Origin: Clavaria fumosa | Lineage: Eukaryota; Basidiomycota; Agaricomycetes; Agaricales; Clavariaceae | Reading direction: 5' to 3' | NCBI GenBank assembly: GCA_951802425.1 | Contig: OX637802.1 | Coordinates: forward strand, 62,001 to 126,000 | DNA: 64,000 bases | Shown: positions 10,769 through 22,700 of the stretch, piece after piece | Layout: the number at the start of each line of letters is the position of its first letter | Numbering within the stretch: position 1 is the first letter of the stretch | The notes under the pieces: model-generated | What the model was told of the DNA's origin: nothing | Databases searched by the model: none | The model's input: the letters and a program-made list of their open reading frames with translations, nothing else | Program-made: the position numbers and the translations under genes

Positions 10769-11191
10769 TCATTGTGTTGTCCTACTACTTGTTACGGGAA
10801 GCTGGGCCGAAGGCTCGGAAGTGCTTTCCGTCAGGTGATCGGGTGCCGAGATTATGTTAGTCCCGAGTGCCAGAATGAGAGGATCGAAAGCGGTCTGGTC
10901 AATGGGGTCGAATTGGGATATTACTCTGTTGCTGGGTCTTCCGGGGCCTAGGAAAGAGCGAAGTAGGGTGGCTCTGGCTCTGTACTCAGAGTCGTTGGCT
11001 TCGATAACTCGGTGCCTGAGATTGGCTACTCCTCGTGCAAACGTGTGCTCGAGGGCTTGGCGGTCGGGGTGATCGCGTCCAAGGATATCGACACAGATGG
11101 AGTGACTGAACTCAGTCAGGTGGTGTGTGAGTCGTGTGATCTGCGCTCGTCGCTGAGTCAGCGTCGGGTAGATCCGTCCGTAGGTTGGCAT
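10769..11191 (-). CDS. Hypothetical protein, divergent pair, minus gene
   Basis: ATG at 11191 (rc) opens a 140-codon frame starting MPTYGRIYPTLTQRRAQ. It is charged, His/Arg-rich, with no membrane segment, signal peptide or zinc motif that I can see. A TATA box (gtatataagg on the minus strand, near 11330) lies about 130 nt upstream, and CpG content is high, unlike neighbouring decayed repeats. The end may be artificial: homology-poor sequence and the LTR-C fragment ending at 10655 follow shortly, so the gene may be 3'-truncated. It could be a host gene or the first ORF of an undescribed element. No function is proposed. Confidence 0.5.
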   Translation of the reverse strand: MPTYGRIYPTLTQRRAQITRLTHHLTEFSHSICVDILGRDHPDRQALEHTFARGVANLRHRVIEANDSEYRARATLLRSFLGPGRPSNRVISQFDPIDQTAFDPLILALGTNIISAPDHLTESTSEPSAQLPVTSSRTTQ

Positions 11192-11771
11192 AGTCGCTAC
11201 TTCGGGCCAGGAGGAGAGGGGGTATCTCTCGTTGGCAGTAGGGAAAGCCAGTGTGATTTCACCAAAGTACGATAAGGTGAAAGGGACAAGTGAACAATGC
11301 TAAGGGGTTTCCCATGTCACTACACCCCTTATATACCTCAGGGGTGCTGCGGGTTCCTGCGGCGCAGCCTATTGTCCGCAGCCCAAGGATGCTATCCATC
11401 TACTGCGGTGTGTCCTCCTGCAGGCCTGCTCAGTCCGCAGCTGCCTGCTACTGCTCTTCGACGCAGCTGCCCTTGTGGGCTCGCACAGTCCGCAGCTTGC
11501 CGAATGCTGCCCTACACTCTTATCTTGAACATCATCGCCTTTCGCTTATTGGCCATGTGCTGCTCCGCAGTCTTCCACATGGCGCGGCTTATCTCCACAT
11601 GCTCCTTCATTCGTCATGTGCTCCTGTGTGACGGTCCCTTCCCACTGCCTCGCTTATCTTCCAGTTCTTATCCGTCCTTCACAGTATATAAGGAGGGCCT
11701 GTACCGCTTCTCTTCCCCCATCCTTGTTATGTGCTGGGGCCCTCACAAGCTCAACTTCCTCCCCTCCTCCA
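11192..11771. promoter_or_regulatory. Divergent promoter region with repeated GTCCGCAG motif
   Basis: Two TATA boxes face outward: TATATAAGG on the plus strand at about 11685 (86 nt before ATG 11772), and its counterpart on the minus strand near 11330. Between them lies GC-rich sequence with many copies of a CCGCAG/CTGCGG core: tgtccgcagc, cagtccgcagct, acagtccgcagctt, ctccgcagtc, plus tactgcggtg and cctgcggcgc on the other strand. A CT-rich stretch precedes the plus-strand start, as is common for fungal start regions. This suggests shared control by one factor binding the repeated core; binding itself is inference. Confidence 0.55.
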
Positions 11772-14206
11772 ATGTCTTCCAACAAGTTGCCCCCCTCGTA
11801 CTGTTAGGGTACTTGAGTACCTATAGTACTTAGCCCCTTGAACAGATGATCCAGGCAATTATGCGTCTCTTCAATACATTCCTATGCTCTTTCTAGGTCC
11901 TTTACCCATACTGTACTACTCACCCATGTAAACTTACTCCCAATATGACATAAGCTATGGAAAGTGGTACTAGGACGGAAAGAAATGGTTCTACAGCAGG
12001 AACGAAGAACTGCACAAACAAACGGTTTTTACCATTGAATTCCCACTGCTCGTTTACCCCTATATGCATAAAAGCAAAAGGAAGTAACTGTTATTCACTC
12101 GCTCAGGCTGGTTCTACTGCTGTTTAGGCCATACTCTAGTATTACTAGAATAGCGCTAAAGGGAGGTTTTAAATGGAAGGTCTGAACAGACAGAAATGTC
12201 GGAAAGGTCTGTGAGGTCATACCCGCGAGTTTACGAGAGACGTGGAGCACTTGCGGCTGAGCTACAGGGTCGCGAACTCGCTGGTGCGAGTTTGGCACCA
12301 CTCTGGCATTGTGGGGCAGTCCCGATCATGATCGGACCTCGATCGAGTGATCGAGGACCAACAGTTCGGCCCAGTTCTCACGGTGGTGAGGGCAGCGATC
12401 AGCAGTGATGGCCGATGCTGCCGCTCTTCCAGATATGGACTAGTCATCCTCACAAGCAGACTGTGCACTCGCAACCTTTGTGCACAGTCCCTCGGCCCTC
12501 CCCTTGTCTCCCTTTGTACTAGGGTGTTACTAGCATGTATTTGGCATAGAATACAGCTGAAACACATGCTAAATAGGGTTAGTACGCTTAATTATGACTA
12601 GTCTGGGGGAGATAAGAGGAAACAGAGGAAGTATAGATGAGATAATGACGCGATCAAGGCCAGGAACGTCGCAGAAAGTCGCGGAAAGTCGCGGAACGTC
12701 GTAGAAGCGATCGGGGGTGATCGTGGGGTCCTTCCCCACAATCCCCGATGACCGGAACCCAAGAAATGAGTCATCATGAGTCATTTTGATTATATGTAGA
12801 ACCTTCGAGAAGGAATATCTCAATGAAGACATGAGATATAATTATAATTTTGCCTGATATGTAAAGCCAGTGAATTTTCCTTAATTTAGAGTCCTTAAAC
12901 GGTATGTTAGGATTACTAGTTAAGGAGCTATGTTGAATCTTTTCAAATGTAGTAGATATGTGAATTTGAGTATAAATAGCTGACAGATCCTCGCGTTCTA
13001 GGCATCATTCCCTACCCATACATCGATTACACTATCCTCTAAGAGGACTAAGTCTGAGTCTAGCTCCCCATGGAGCTAAGGACATACTAAGGACAGGGTC
13101 TAGTTAAGCTAAATGTAGTATCTACCGACTAAGGACTTAGTCTAGTCAAATGATCTGGGTACCCAAAGGTACCCAGGCTTCGGACGAGCCGCCCTGTGCC
13201 GGCTCCCCTCGGCGCGGTAAGTATTGAACGAGATATGAATATTTCGGTATAGGGTACAAGGTACTCTACTGTACAATGTATCAATGTATTCATCAGAGTA
13301 AGTAGTGAATAACTAGCCAAGTATTGAGAATTGAGAGAAGGTTTATAGAGCTAGAATGGTCTACAAAGCCAGGAGAATCTCATGAACTCTTTAGCTTAAT
13401 TCTCCCTTCACTGGTTAGCTAGTTATTCACCATTCAATTTTTGACCTATCTATGTTGATTTGGCTTAAGTGTACAATACCTATGGAGTGGTCAGTCATTG
13501 AGCCATAGTATCAGCCTGTGGAGTGATACCAGGTTGAGGCAGACTATGGGGGATCAATGGCTAAGCCCATGGGATGTTGTGACTTAGGTTACTAATAATA
13601 ATAATATCTGCCCAAAGCAATGCCTTGCTAGCAGTGTTGGTTCCAATACTGTTAGCAGGAAGGTATGGAACTGGAGGATCTACTAGTCCTGTAGACCAAC
13701 TGCATGAGGAATTGAGGACCTGTCTGAGTCATTATGACTCTCAGTGACTCATTTCTGACTGCACCCAGTACCAGATCCATAACACGTACTCTCTTGCGCG
13801 GCCTTCCATTGGGCGATTCAGAGGGGAGCCGACGACCTCCTCATTCTTACCGTTGCCCGACGATGCTACGCTTGTGGCCATCCTGGCCATTTTGCATCGG
13901 GATGCCCTCGAGTCGTCCGCCCGGGCAACCTTATCTGTGACCTACTCAAGGACCCCCACAGTACTGTCTTTTCTTCCATTTCTCATTCGCTTTGCTGATT
14001 TCTTTCTTGTAGAATGGGACAGTGCTCCCCCTACTCGGTGGGCCTCTCCCACTTCCTTCTCCGGGTGGAACTCCACTCCTCTGCCCTCGTCTCCTCCATC
14101 AGCCCCTGCGATGGCTACGGTGGCTTTGCCAGATGTCGAGGGCGAGTTTGTCCAGGTTGGGGAGTCTCCTTCTCGATTGGTGGACGAGGATAGGCTCTGG
14201 GTCTAG
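11772..14206 (+). pseudogene. Hypothetical gene split by solo LTR-D
   Basis: ATG 11772 gives MSSNKLPPSY, then the LTR-D (11802-13784) interrupts. After the duplicated target CGTAC the same reading frame resumes at 13790 (SLARPSIGRFRGEPTTSSF, then LPLPDDATLVAILAILHRDA) and runs to TAG 14204-14206. A likely intron lies near 13960-14010 (gtactg... ending ctttcttgtag), although the frame is open through it. The second part is Pro/Ser-rich and ends in an acidic stretch. I recognise no family. The insertion disrupts the protein after codon 10 unless the LTR is bypassed by transcription from a downstream start. Opposite the minus gene at 11191, it shares the divergent promoter. Confidence 0.6.
11802..13784 (+). 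mobile_element. Solo LTR, family D, 1983 bp, TSD CGTAC
   Basis: Begins TGTTAGGGTACTT and ends CCAGATCCATAACA. The 5-bp direct repeats CGTAC at 11797-11801 and 13785-13789 show a clean insertion followed by LTR-LTR recombination. Partial relatives are 40038-41100 (5' half) and 50434-51385 (3' half). CpG sites are mostly intact here and converted in 40038-41100, so this copy is younger. Confidence 0.95.
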
Positions 14207-14594
14207 TGGCCCAAACGTCGAAGATTCCGTTTGATGTAATACATAGTTTCTGGTTTCGGATTGGTTCTTGTATTACTTAGGTGCTTCGATCCCATAAACC
14301 AATCCCCAATGGCCATCAACAGCGAGGAGCATCTCCTCGCTCTTGATTGCCATTGGTACCTTGGTTTTCTCGTCTCTAGTGTTGCGGTTGTCCTTAGTCA
14401 TGTTGCCTTCGTTGTAGTTTGCCTTGGTTACATAATCGACTTTGTCATTCTTCCCATGACATACTCCTCATTCTCCCCAGCCATGTATGCACCCTTTCTT
14501 GTCAATGTGATCAGCATGCAGAATTCCTGCCCACCACTGGAATTACTGCTCTGCTCCTCCCTATCACTGTTTATACTTGTATTTAGGTGGAATT
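14207..14594 (+). other. 3' flank of the interrupted gene
   Basis: Contains T/G-rich sequence after the stop (gatgtaatacatagtttctg) that could be a 3' UTR. A hydrophobic open frame follows, with the first ATG at about 14309 and the end near 14596; it might form two or three membrane spans. It has no strong start context and no recognised family, so I leave it unassigned. Confidence 0.3.
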
Positions 14595-14864
14595 GACCTA
14601 CTCTTGACACAACAATGATGACAACAATGATGATGCACCAGCAGCCTACAACAATGACAACCAATGATGGCAGCAGTGGCTAATGATGACAATGCACCAG
14701 CAGCCAATGACAACCAATGACAGCAGCAGTGGCTGACAATGATGATGACACACCAGTGGCTAACAACAATGACAATACACCAGTGGATAACAATGATGAT
14801 GATGCACCAGCAGCCCATGACAATGGCAGCAGTGGCCAATGATGACAATGCACCAGCAGCCAAT
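14595..14864. repeat. CAATGATGACAAT/CACCAGCAGC simple-repeat tract
   Basis: Degenerate 24-33 bp units built from gatgacaatg and caccagcagccaat. The same tract continues after the solo LTR-C at 16090-16335 and is found again at 42533-42760 and in short form at 600-640. The LTR-C inserted inside it. Short frames rich in Cys/His/Val come from the repeat. Confidence 0.85.
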
Positions 14865-16089
14865 TGTCAGGATCCACCCATTTTTCCCTACCCAATTCAA
14901 CTCTATCAGCACCTACAAGCCTCCAGACACCCTCACAACCTTGCAGACTACTCTACCCACTTCCAGACACTGCCACCCCCTGGAACCTTCCCCAACTGCC
15001 CACATCATTCCACAATACTCATGACCATGACTCTATACTTGTGCAGCCTCCTTCCACCTCACCCTCCATGCATCCACCACCCAAACCCCCAATATCAATG
15101 TGCAACATGCTGTTGTGCAATCTCTTCATCCAGCATGGCACCACCAGCACTACCAGCATTACTTGTGTTACTGGCATTACTCATGTGACCTCCTGCCCAA
15201 GGTCACCTGCATTACTAGTGTCACCCACATGACCCACCTCATGATGCCATAACCTTAACACCCAAATCAATGGTCAGCTGTGTATGTACTTCAAATATGC
15301 TCCCCTCTTTGCCTGCAGTAGTGTATAGCTACATTATCTATGATCTGAGGATCCCCCTGTAGTAATAGCTATGTATATGATTATTTACTAGGTCACAACC
15401 CTTGACTGGTCATCTTCACAACCTTATCTATGCTTCCCTAACCCCTCATGACCTTGGTAGAACATGTGCCTAGTCACTTTACAACTAAACATACCCCATA
15501 CTACTATAGTTCTGTCACTGGGAGACCTTTGTACTTTCCCAAAGAAGCTACACATGTACAATGCACATATATAAGTCTTGCATGTACCTACAGTACTGTA
15601 GACTTGATATTGATGCACTTTGGTTTAAGCTTGAGGCTAGTATGCCCTTTGAGCTTTGAACCACCATAATTGATAGGTCTTGTCACACTTGTGACCTCAA
15701 GAATGCCAAGACACACTCTGCTTTCTGCTAACTCTCTGCTAACTCATCTTCCATGCTTGTACAAACTCATGCACTTAAGTACTCTCTTTCTATCATCTTG
15801 CTACTGGCTTTCTGGAACCTTGCAGGTTCTCCTCTGAGTTGGCAAAGTCATTGCCTTCACTGACATACTCCTTGTCATTGTAATGACTACTTGCAACCTT
15901 CTCAGCAACATCTCTCACTTCTCAACTTGTCTTTTTCCCTTCCTATACCCTGTCAAATGTTTTTGCAACCTTCTGGGATGGAGTATTCTTGATCATACTC
16001 AACAGTTGATTGGTCTTAGTGAGTTTACAGGACTGGTCACCATCAAAATCAACTTCAGTGTTATTTATGAGACAGGACAGGCCCTAACA
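14865..16089 (+). mobile_element. Solo LTR-C, 1225 bp, TSD CCAAT
   Basis: TGTCAGGATCC... to ...GGCCCTAACA, flanked by CCAAT at 14860-14864 and 16090-16094. It is shorter than the complete 1489-bp form because of internal deletions, and it is CpG-depleted. The single LTR with TSD indicates loss of the internal region by LTR-LTR recombination. Confidence 0.94.
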
Positions 16090-16754
16090 CCAATGATGAC
16101 CAATGATGGCAGCAGTGGCTGATGATGATGATGACACACCAGGAGCTAATGATGACAACAATACACCAGCAGCCAATGATGATGACCAATGCTGACACAC
16201 CAACAGCTAACAACAATGACAGCACATCAGCAGCCAACAACAACAACAACAACAACAATGCACCAGCAGCCAACAACAATGACTGATGACAGCAGCAGCA
16301 GCTGATGATGATGATGCACCAGCAGCTCTCAACAATGATGGCACACCAGCAGCCTCCAATACTATGTATGATATGCCATGGCACAATCCCTTCATCTGGC
16401 ACATGACATGCCACATGGATACATTAGTCTTATTCACATTACCCCATGGTCACAAGCATCACCATGTGACCCACCTCATGATGTGACAATATCAACATTC
16501 ATACATGCAGCATTCAGTCAGCTGCATATATTCTTCTAAACAGCACTAATAACTACTTCACAACTACCATATTTCAAATTCTGCTGGAAGACCCCAGGAA
16601 CCCTAAATGAATTTTTGGGGTGAGAAAAAAGTTTTGAGGGAAAGCACCAAATGAGAGTAAACATCACTAAAGACATAATGAGGACTAAAAGTGGGGACTT
16701 TTTTTTTTGGGAATATCTCATGTGGGGTCCTTATTAGGGTGCCACAGCTAAGTA
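16090..16754 (+). repeat. Repeat A, copy 2 (part before the satellite)
   Basis: Simple-repeat head followed by sequence colinear with 640-880 and 42760-43160, including tgctggaagaccccaggaac, a T9 run near 16690 and ggtccttattagggtgccac. At 16755 it passes without a break into the first 650-bp unit. No gene is called. Confidence 0.88.
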
Positions 16755-19700
16755 CAAACTTGTACGGTACTTGTGCTGTTTAGGTTTGTAGGAAGGCAAC
16801 TGTAGTCCTGGATGTGGCAGAGTAATTGAAACAAAGTCAGGGTATATTATTCATGCACTATACTCAATCTTTCAATGTGATCCCATTTGATTAGGTGCCA
16901 CCACAAGTACAAACTTGTGTGAGGACTGTGAGAACTGGATTCTGACTGTATGGTGGAATTGTTGCTTTGTGGGTGATGGGAGGGGAGAGAGAGGGATGGA
17001 ATATGATAGGTATGGGATGGCCCAGTATAGCATTGCATTTGTTTTGGAATCCTATGGTTGGTTTTGATAAACGGGAGAATTTTGACTGGGTTGGTCAGCA
17101 GCTTTGGCATGCATTGGGAAATGAGTTTTGGGAAAATGTAAACCATGGAAATTGAGGATTAGAGGGGTAGATATAGGCACACAAAATTTCAAAAGACTAG
17201 CTTGAGTGGTTAGCTTGCAGTGAAAGAAAGCGCAGATACTCCATCTGCACAAGGACTATGCTGTTAGGATAGGAGCAACAAGGGACCATTCGCAGAAAAA
17301 CAGTTTGGTCTGTTTGGCATGTTATATGATAGTGGTCATCATTTAGAGCATCCATGATCAATTTCAAGAGATTTTCACGGTTGGATCTTGTGCTGTGAGG
17401 CCTGCAAACTTGTACGGTACTTGTGCTGTTTAGGTTTGTAGGAAGGCAACTGTAGTCCTGGATGTGGCAGAGTAATTGAAACAAAGTCAGGGTATATTAT
17501 TCATGCACTATACTCAATCTTTCAATGTGATCCCATTTGATTAGGTGCCACCACAAGTACAAACTTGTGTGAGGACTGTGAGAACTGGATTCTGACTGTA
17601 TGGTGGAATTGTTGCTTTGTGGGTGATGGGAGGGGAGAGAGAGGGATGGAATATGATAGGTATGGGATGGCCCAGTATAGCATTGCATTTGTTTTGGAAT
17701 CCTATGGTTGGTTTTGATAAACGGGAGAATTTTGACTGGGTTGGTCAGCAGCTTTGGCATGCATTGGGAAATGAGTTTTGGGAAAATGTAAACCATGGAA
17801 ATTGAGGATTAGAGGGGTAGATATAGGCACACAAAATTTCAAAAGACTAGCTTGAGTGGTTAGCTTGCAGTGAAAGAAAGCGCAGATACTCCATCTGCAC
17901 AAGGACTATGCTGTTAGGATAGGAGCAACAAGGGACCATTCGCAGAAAAACAGTTTGGTCTGTTTGGCATGTTATATGATAGTGGTCATCATTTAGAGCA
18001 TCCATGATCAATTTCAAGAGATTTTCACGGTTGGATCTTGTGCTGTGAGGCCTGCAAACTTGTACGGTACTTGTGCTGTTTAGGTTTGTAGGAAGGCAAC
18101 TGTAGTCCTGGATGTGGCAGAGTAATTGAAACAAAGTCAGGGTATATTATTCATGCACTATACTCAATCTTTCAATGTGATCCCATTTGATTAGGTGCCA
18201 CCACAAGTACAAACTTGTGTGAGGACTGTGAGAACTGGATTCTGACTGTATGGTGGAATTGTTGCTTTGTGGGTGATGGGAGGGGAGAGAGAGGGATGGA
18301 ATATGATAGGTATGGGATGGCCCAGTATAGCATTGCATTTGTTTTGGAATCCTATGGTTGGTTTTGATAAACGGGAGAATTTTGACTGGGTTGGTCAGCA
18401 GCTTTGGCATGCATTGGGAAATGAGTTTTGGGAAAATGTAAACCATGGAAATTGAGGATTAGAGGGGTAGATATAGGCACACAAAATTTCAAAAGACTAG
18501 CTTGAGTGGTTAGCTTGCAGTGAAAGAAAGCGCAGATACTCCATCTGCACAAGGACTATGCTGTTAGGATAGGAGCAACAAGGGACCATTCGCAGAAAAA
18601 CAGTTTGGTCTGTTTGGCATGTTATATGATAGTGGTCATCATTTAGAGCATCCATGATCAATTTCAAGAGATTTTCACGGTTGGATCTTGTGCTGTGAGG
18701 CCTGCAAACTTGTACGGTACTTGTGCTGTTTAGGTTTGTAGGAAGGCAACTGTAGTCCTGGATGTGGCAGAGTAATTGAAACAAAGTCAGGGTATATTAT
18801 TCATGCACTATACTCAATCTTTCAATGTGATCCCATTTGATTAGGTGCCACCACAAGTACAAACTTGTGTGAGGACTGTGAGAACTGGATTCTGACTGTA
18901 TGGTGGAATTGTTGCTTTGTGGGTGATGGGAGGGGAGAGAGAGGGATGGAATATGATAGGTATGGGATGGCCCAGTATAGCATTGCATTTGTTTTGGAAT
19001 CCTATGGTTGGTTTTGATAAACGGGAGAATTTTGACTGGGTTGGTCAGCAGCTTTGGCATGCATTGGGAAATGAGTTTTGGGAAAATGTAAACCATGGAA
19101 ATTGAGGATTAGAGGGGTAGATATAGGCACACAAAATTTCAAAAGACTAGCTTGAGTGGTTAGCTTGCAGTGAAAGAAAGCGCAGATACTCCATCTGCAC
19201 AAGGACTATGCTGTTAGGATAGGAGCAACAAGGGACCATTCGCAGAAAAACAGTTTGGTCTGTTTGGCATGTTATATGATAGTGGTCATCATTTAGAGCA
19301 TCCATGATCAATTTCAAGAGATTTTCACGGTTGGATCTTGTGCTGTGAGGCCTGCAAACTTGTACGGTACTTGTGCTGTTTAGGTTTGTAGGAAGGCAAC
19401 TGTAGTCCTGGATGTGGCAGAGTAATTGAAACAAAGTCAGGGTATATTATTCATGCACTATACTCAATCTTTCAATGTGATCCCATTTGATTAGGTGCCA
19501 CCACAAGTACAAACTTGTGTGAGGACTGTGAGAACTGGATTCTGACTGTATGGTGGAATTGTTGCTTTGTGGGTGATGGGAGGGGAGAGAGAGGGATGGA
19601 ATATGATAGGTATGGGATGGCCCAGTATAGCATTGCATTTGTTTTGGAATCCTATGGTTGGTTTTGATAAACGGGAGAATTTTGACTGGGTTGGTCAGCA

Positions 19701-22700
19701 GCTTTGGCATGCATTGGGAAATGAGTTTTGGGAAAATGTAAACCATGGAAATTGAGGATTAGAGGGGTAGATATAGGCACACAAAATTTCAAAAGACTAG
19801 CTTGAGTGGTTAGCTTGCAGTGAAAGAAAGCGCAGATACTCCATCTGCACAAGGACTATGCTGTTAGGATAGGAGCAACAAGGGACCATTCGCAGAAAAA
19901 CAGTTTGGTCTGTTTGGCATGTTATATGATAGTGGTCATCATTTAGAGCATCCATGATCAATTTCAAGAGATTTTCACGGTTGGATCTTGTGCTGTGAGG
20001 CCTGCAAACTTGTACGGTACTTGTGCTGTTTAGGTTTGTAGGAAGGCAACTGTAGTCCTGGATGTGGCAGAGTAATTGAAACAAAGTCAGGGTATATTAT
20101 TCATGCACTATACTCAATCTTTCAATGTGATCCCATTTGATTAGGTGCCACCACAAGTACAAACTTGTGTGAGGACTGTGAGAACTGGATTCTGACTGTA
20201 TGGTGGAATTGTTGCTTTGTGGGTGATGGGAGGGGAGAGAGAGGGATGGAATATGATAGGTATGGGATGGCCCAGTATAGCATTGCATTTGTTTTGGAAT
20301 CCTATGGTTGGTTTTGATAAACGGGAGAATTTTGACTGGGTTGGTCAGCAGCTTTGGCATGCATTGGGAAATGAGTTTTGGGAAAATGTAAACCATGGAA
20401 ATTGAGGATTAGAGGGGTAGATATAGGCACACAAAATTTCAAAAGACTAGCTTGAGTGGTTAGCTTGCAGTGAAAGAAAGCGCAGATACTCCATCTGCAC
20501 AAGGACTATGCTGTTAGGATAGGAGCAACAAGGGACCATTCGCAGAAAAACAGTTTGGTCTGTTTGGCATGTTATATGATAGTGGTCATCATTTAGAGCA
20601 TCCATGATCAATTTCAAGAGATTTTCACGGTTGGATCTTGTGCTGTGAGGCCTGCAAACTTGTACGGTACTTGTGCTGTTTAGGTTTGTAGGAAGGCAAC
20701 TGTAGTCCTGGATGTGGCAGAGTAATTGAAACAAAGTCAGGGTATATTATTCATGCACTATACTCAATCTTTCAATGTGATCCCATTTGATTAGGTGCCA
20801 CCACAAGTACAAACTTGTGTGAGGACTGTGAGAACTGGATTCTGACTGTATGGTGGAATTGTTGCTTTGTGGGTGATGGGAGGGGAGAGAGAGGGATGGA
20901 ATATGATAGGTATGGGATGGCCCAGTATAGCATTGCATTTGTTTTGGAATCCTATGGTTGGTTTTGATAAACGGGAGAATTTTGACTGGGTTGGTCAGCA
21001 GCTTTGGCATGCATTGGGAAATGAGTTTTGGGAAAATGTAAACCATGGAAATTGAGGATTAGAGGGGTAGATATAGGCACACAAAATTTCAAAAGACTAG
21101 CTTGAGTGGTTAGCTTGCAGTGAAAGAAAGCGCAGATACTCCATCTGCACAAGGACTATGCTGTTAGGATAGGAGCAACAAGGGACCATTCGCAGAAAAA
21201 CAGTTTGGTCTGTTTGGCATGTTATATGATAGTGGTCATCATTTAGAGCATCCATGATCAATTTCAAGAGATTTTCACGGTTGGATCTTGTGCTGTGAGG
21301 CCTGCAAACTTGTACGGTACTTGTGCTGTTTAGGTTTGTAGGAAGGCAACTGTAGTCCTGGATGTGGCAGAGTAATTGAAACAAAGTCAGGGTATATTAT
21401 TCATGCACTATACTCAATCTTTCAATGTGATCCCATTTGATTAGGTGCCACCACAAGTACAAACTTGTGTGAGGACTGTGAGAACTGGATTCTGACTGTA
21501 TGGTGGAATTGTTGCTTTGTGGGTGATGGGAGGGGAGAGAGAGGGATGGAATATGATAGGTATGGGATGGCCCAGTATAGCATTGCATTTGTTTTGGAAT
21601 CCTATGGTTGGTTTTGATAAACGGGAGAATTTTGACTGGGTTGGTCAGCAGCTTTGGCATGCATTGGGAAATGAGTTTTGGGAAAATGTAAACCATGGAA
21701 ATTGAGGATTAGAGGGGTAGATATAGGCACACAAAATTTCAAAAGACTAGCTTGAGTGGTTAGCTTGCAGTGAAAGAAAGCGCAGATACTCCATCTGCAC
21801 AAGGACTATGCTGTTAGGATAGGAGCAACAAGGGACCATTCGCAGAAAAACAGTTTGGTCTGTTTGGCATGTTATATGATAGTGGTCATCATTTAGAGCA
21901 TCCATGATCAATTTCAAGAGATTTTCACGGTTGGATCTTGTGCTGTGAGGCCTGCAAACTTGTACGGTACTTGTGCTGTTTAGGTTTGTAGGAAGGCAAC
22001 TGTAGTCCTGGATGTGGCAGAGTAATTGAAACAAAGTCAGGGTATATTATTCATGCACTATACTCAATCTTTCAATGTGATCCCATTTGATTAGGTGCCA
22101 CCACAAGTACAAACTTGTGTGAGGACTGTGAGAACTGGATTCTGACTGTATGGTGGAATTGTTGCTTTGTGGGTGATGGGAGGGGAGAGAGAGGGATGGA
22201 ATATGATAGGTATGGGATGGCCCAGTATAGCATTGCATTTGTTTTGGAATCCTATGGTTGGTTTTGATAAACGGGAGAATTTTGACTGGGTTGGTCAGCA
22301 GCTTTGGCATGCATTGGGAAATGAGTTTTGGGAAAATGTAAACCATGGAAATTGAGGATTAGAGGGGTAGATATAGGCACACAAAATTTCAAAAGACTAG
22401 CTTGAGTGGTTAGCTTGCAGTGAAAGAAAGCGCAGATACTCCATCTGCACAAGGACTATGCTGTTAGGATAGGAGCAACAAGGGACCATTCGCAGAAAAA
22501 CAGTTTGGTCTGTTTGGCATGTTATATGATAGTGGTCATCATTTAGAGCATCCATGATCAATTTCAAGAGATTTTCACGGTTGGATCTTGTGCTGTGAGG
22601 CCTGCAAACTTGTACGGTACTTGTGCTGTTTAGGTTTGTAGGAAGGCAACTGTAGTCCTGGATGTGGCAGAGTAATTGAAACAAAGTCAGGGTATATTAT

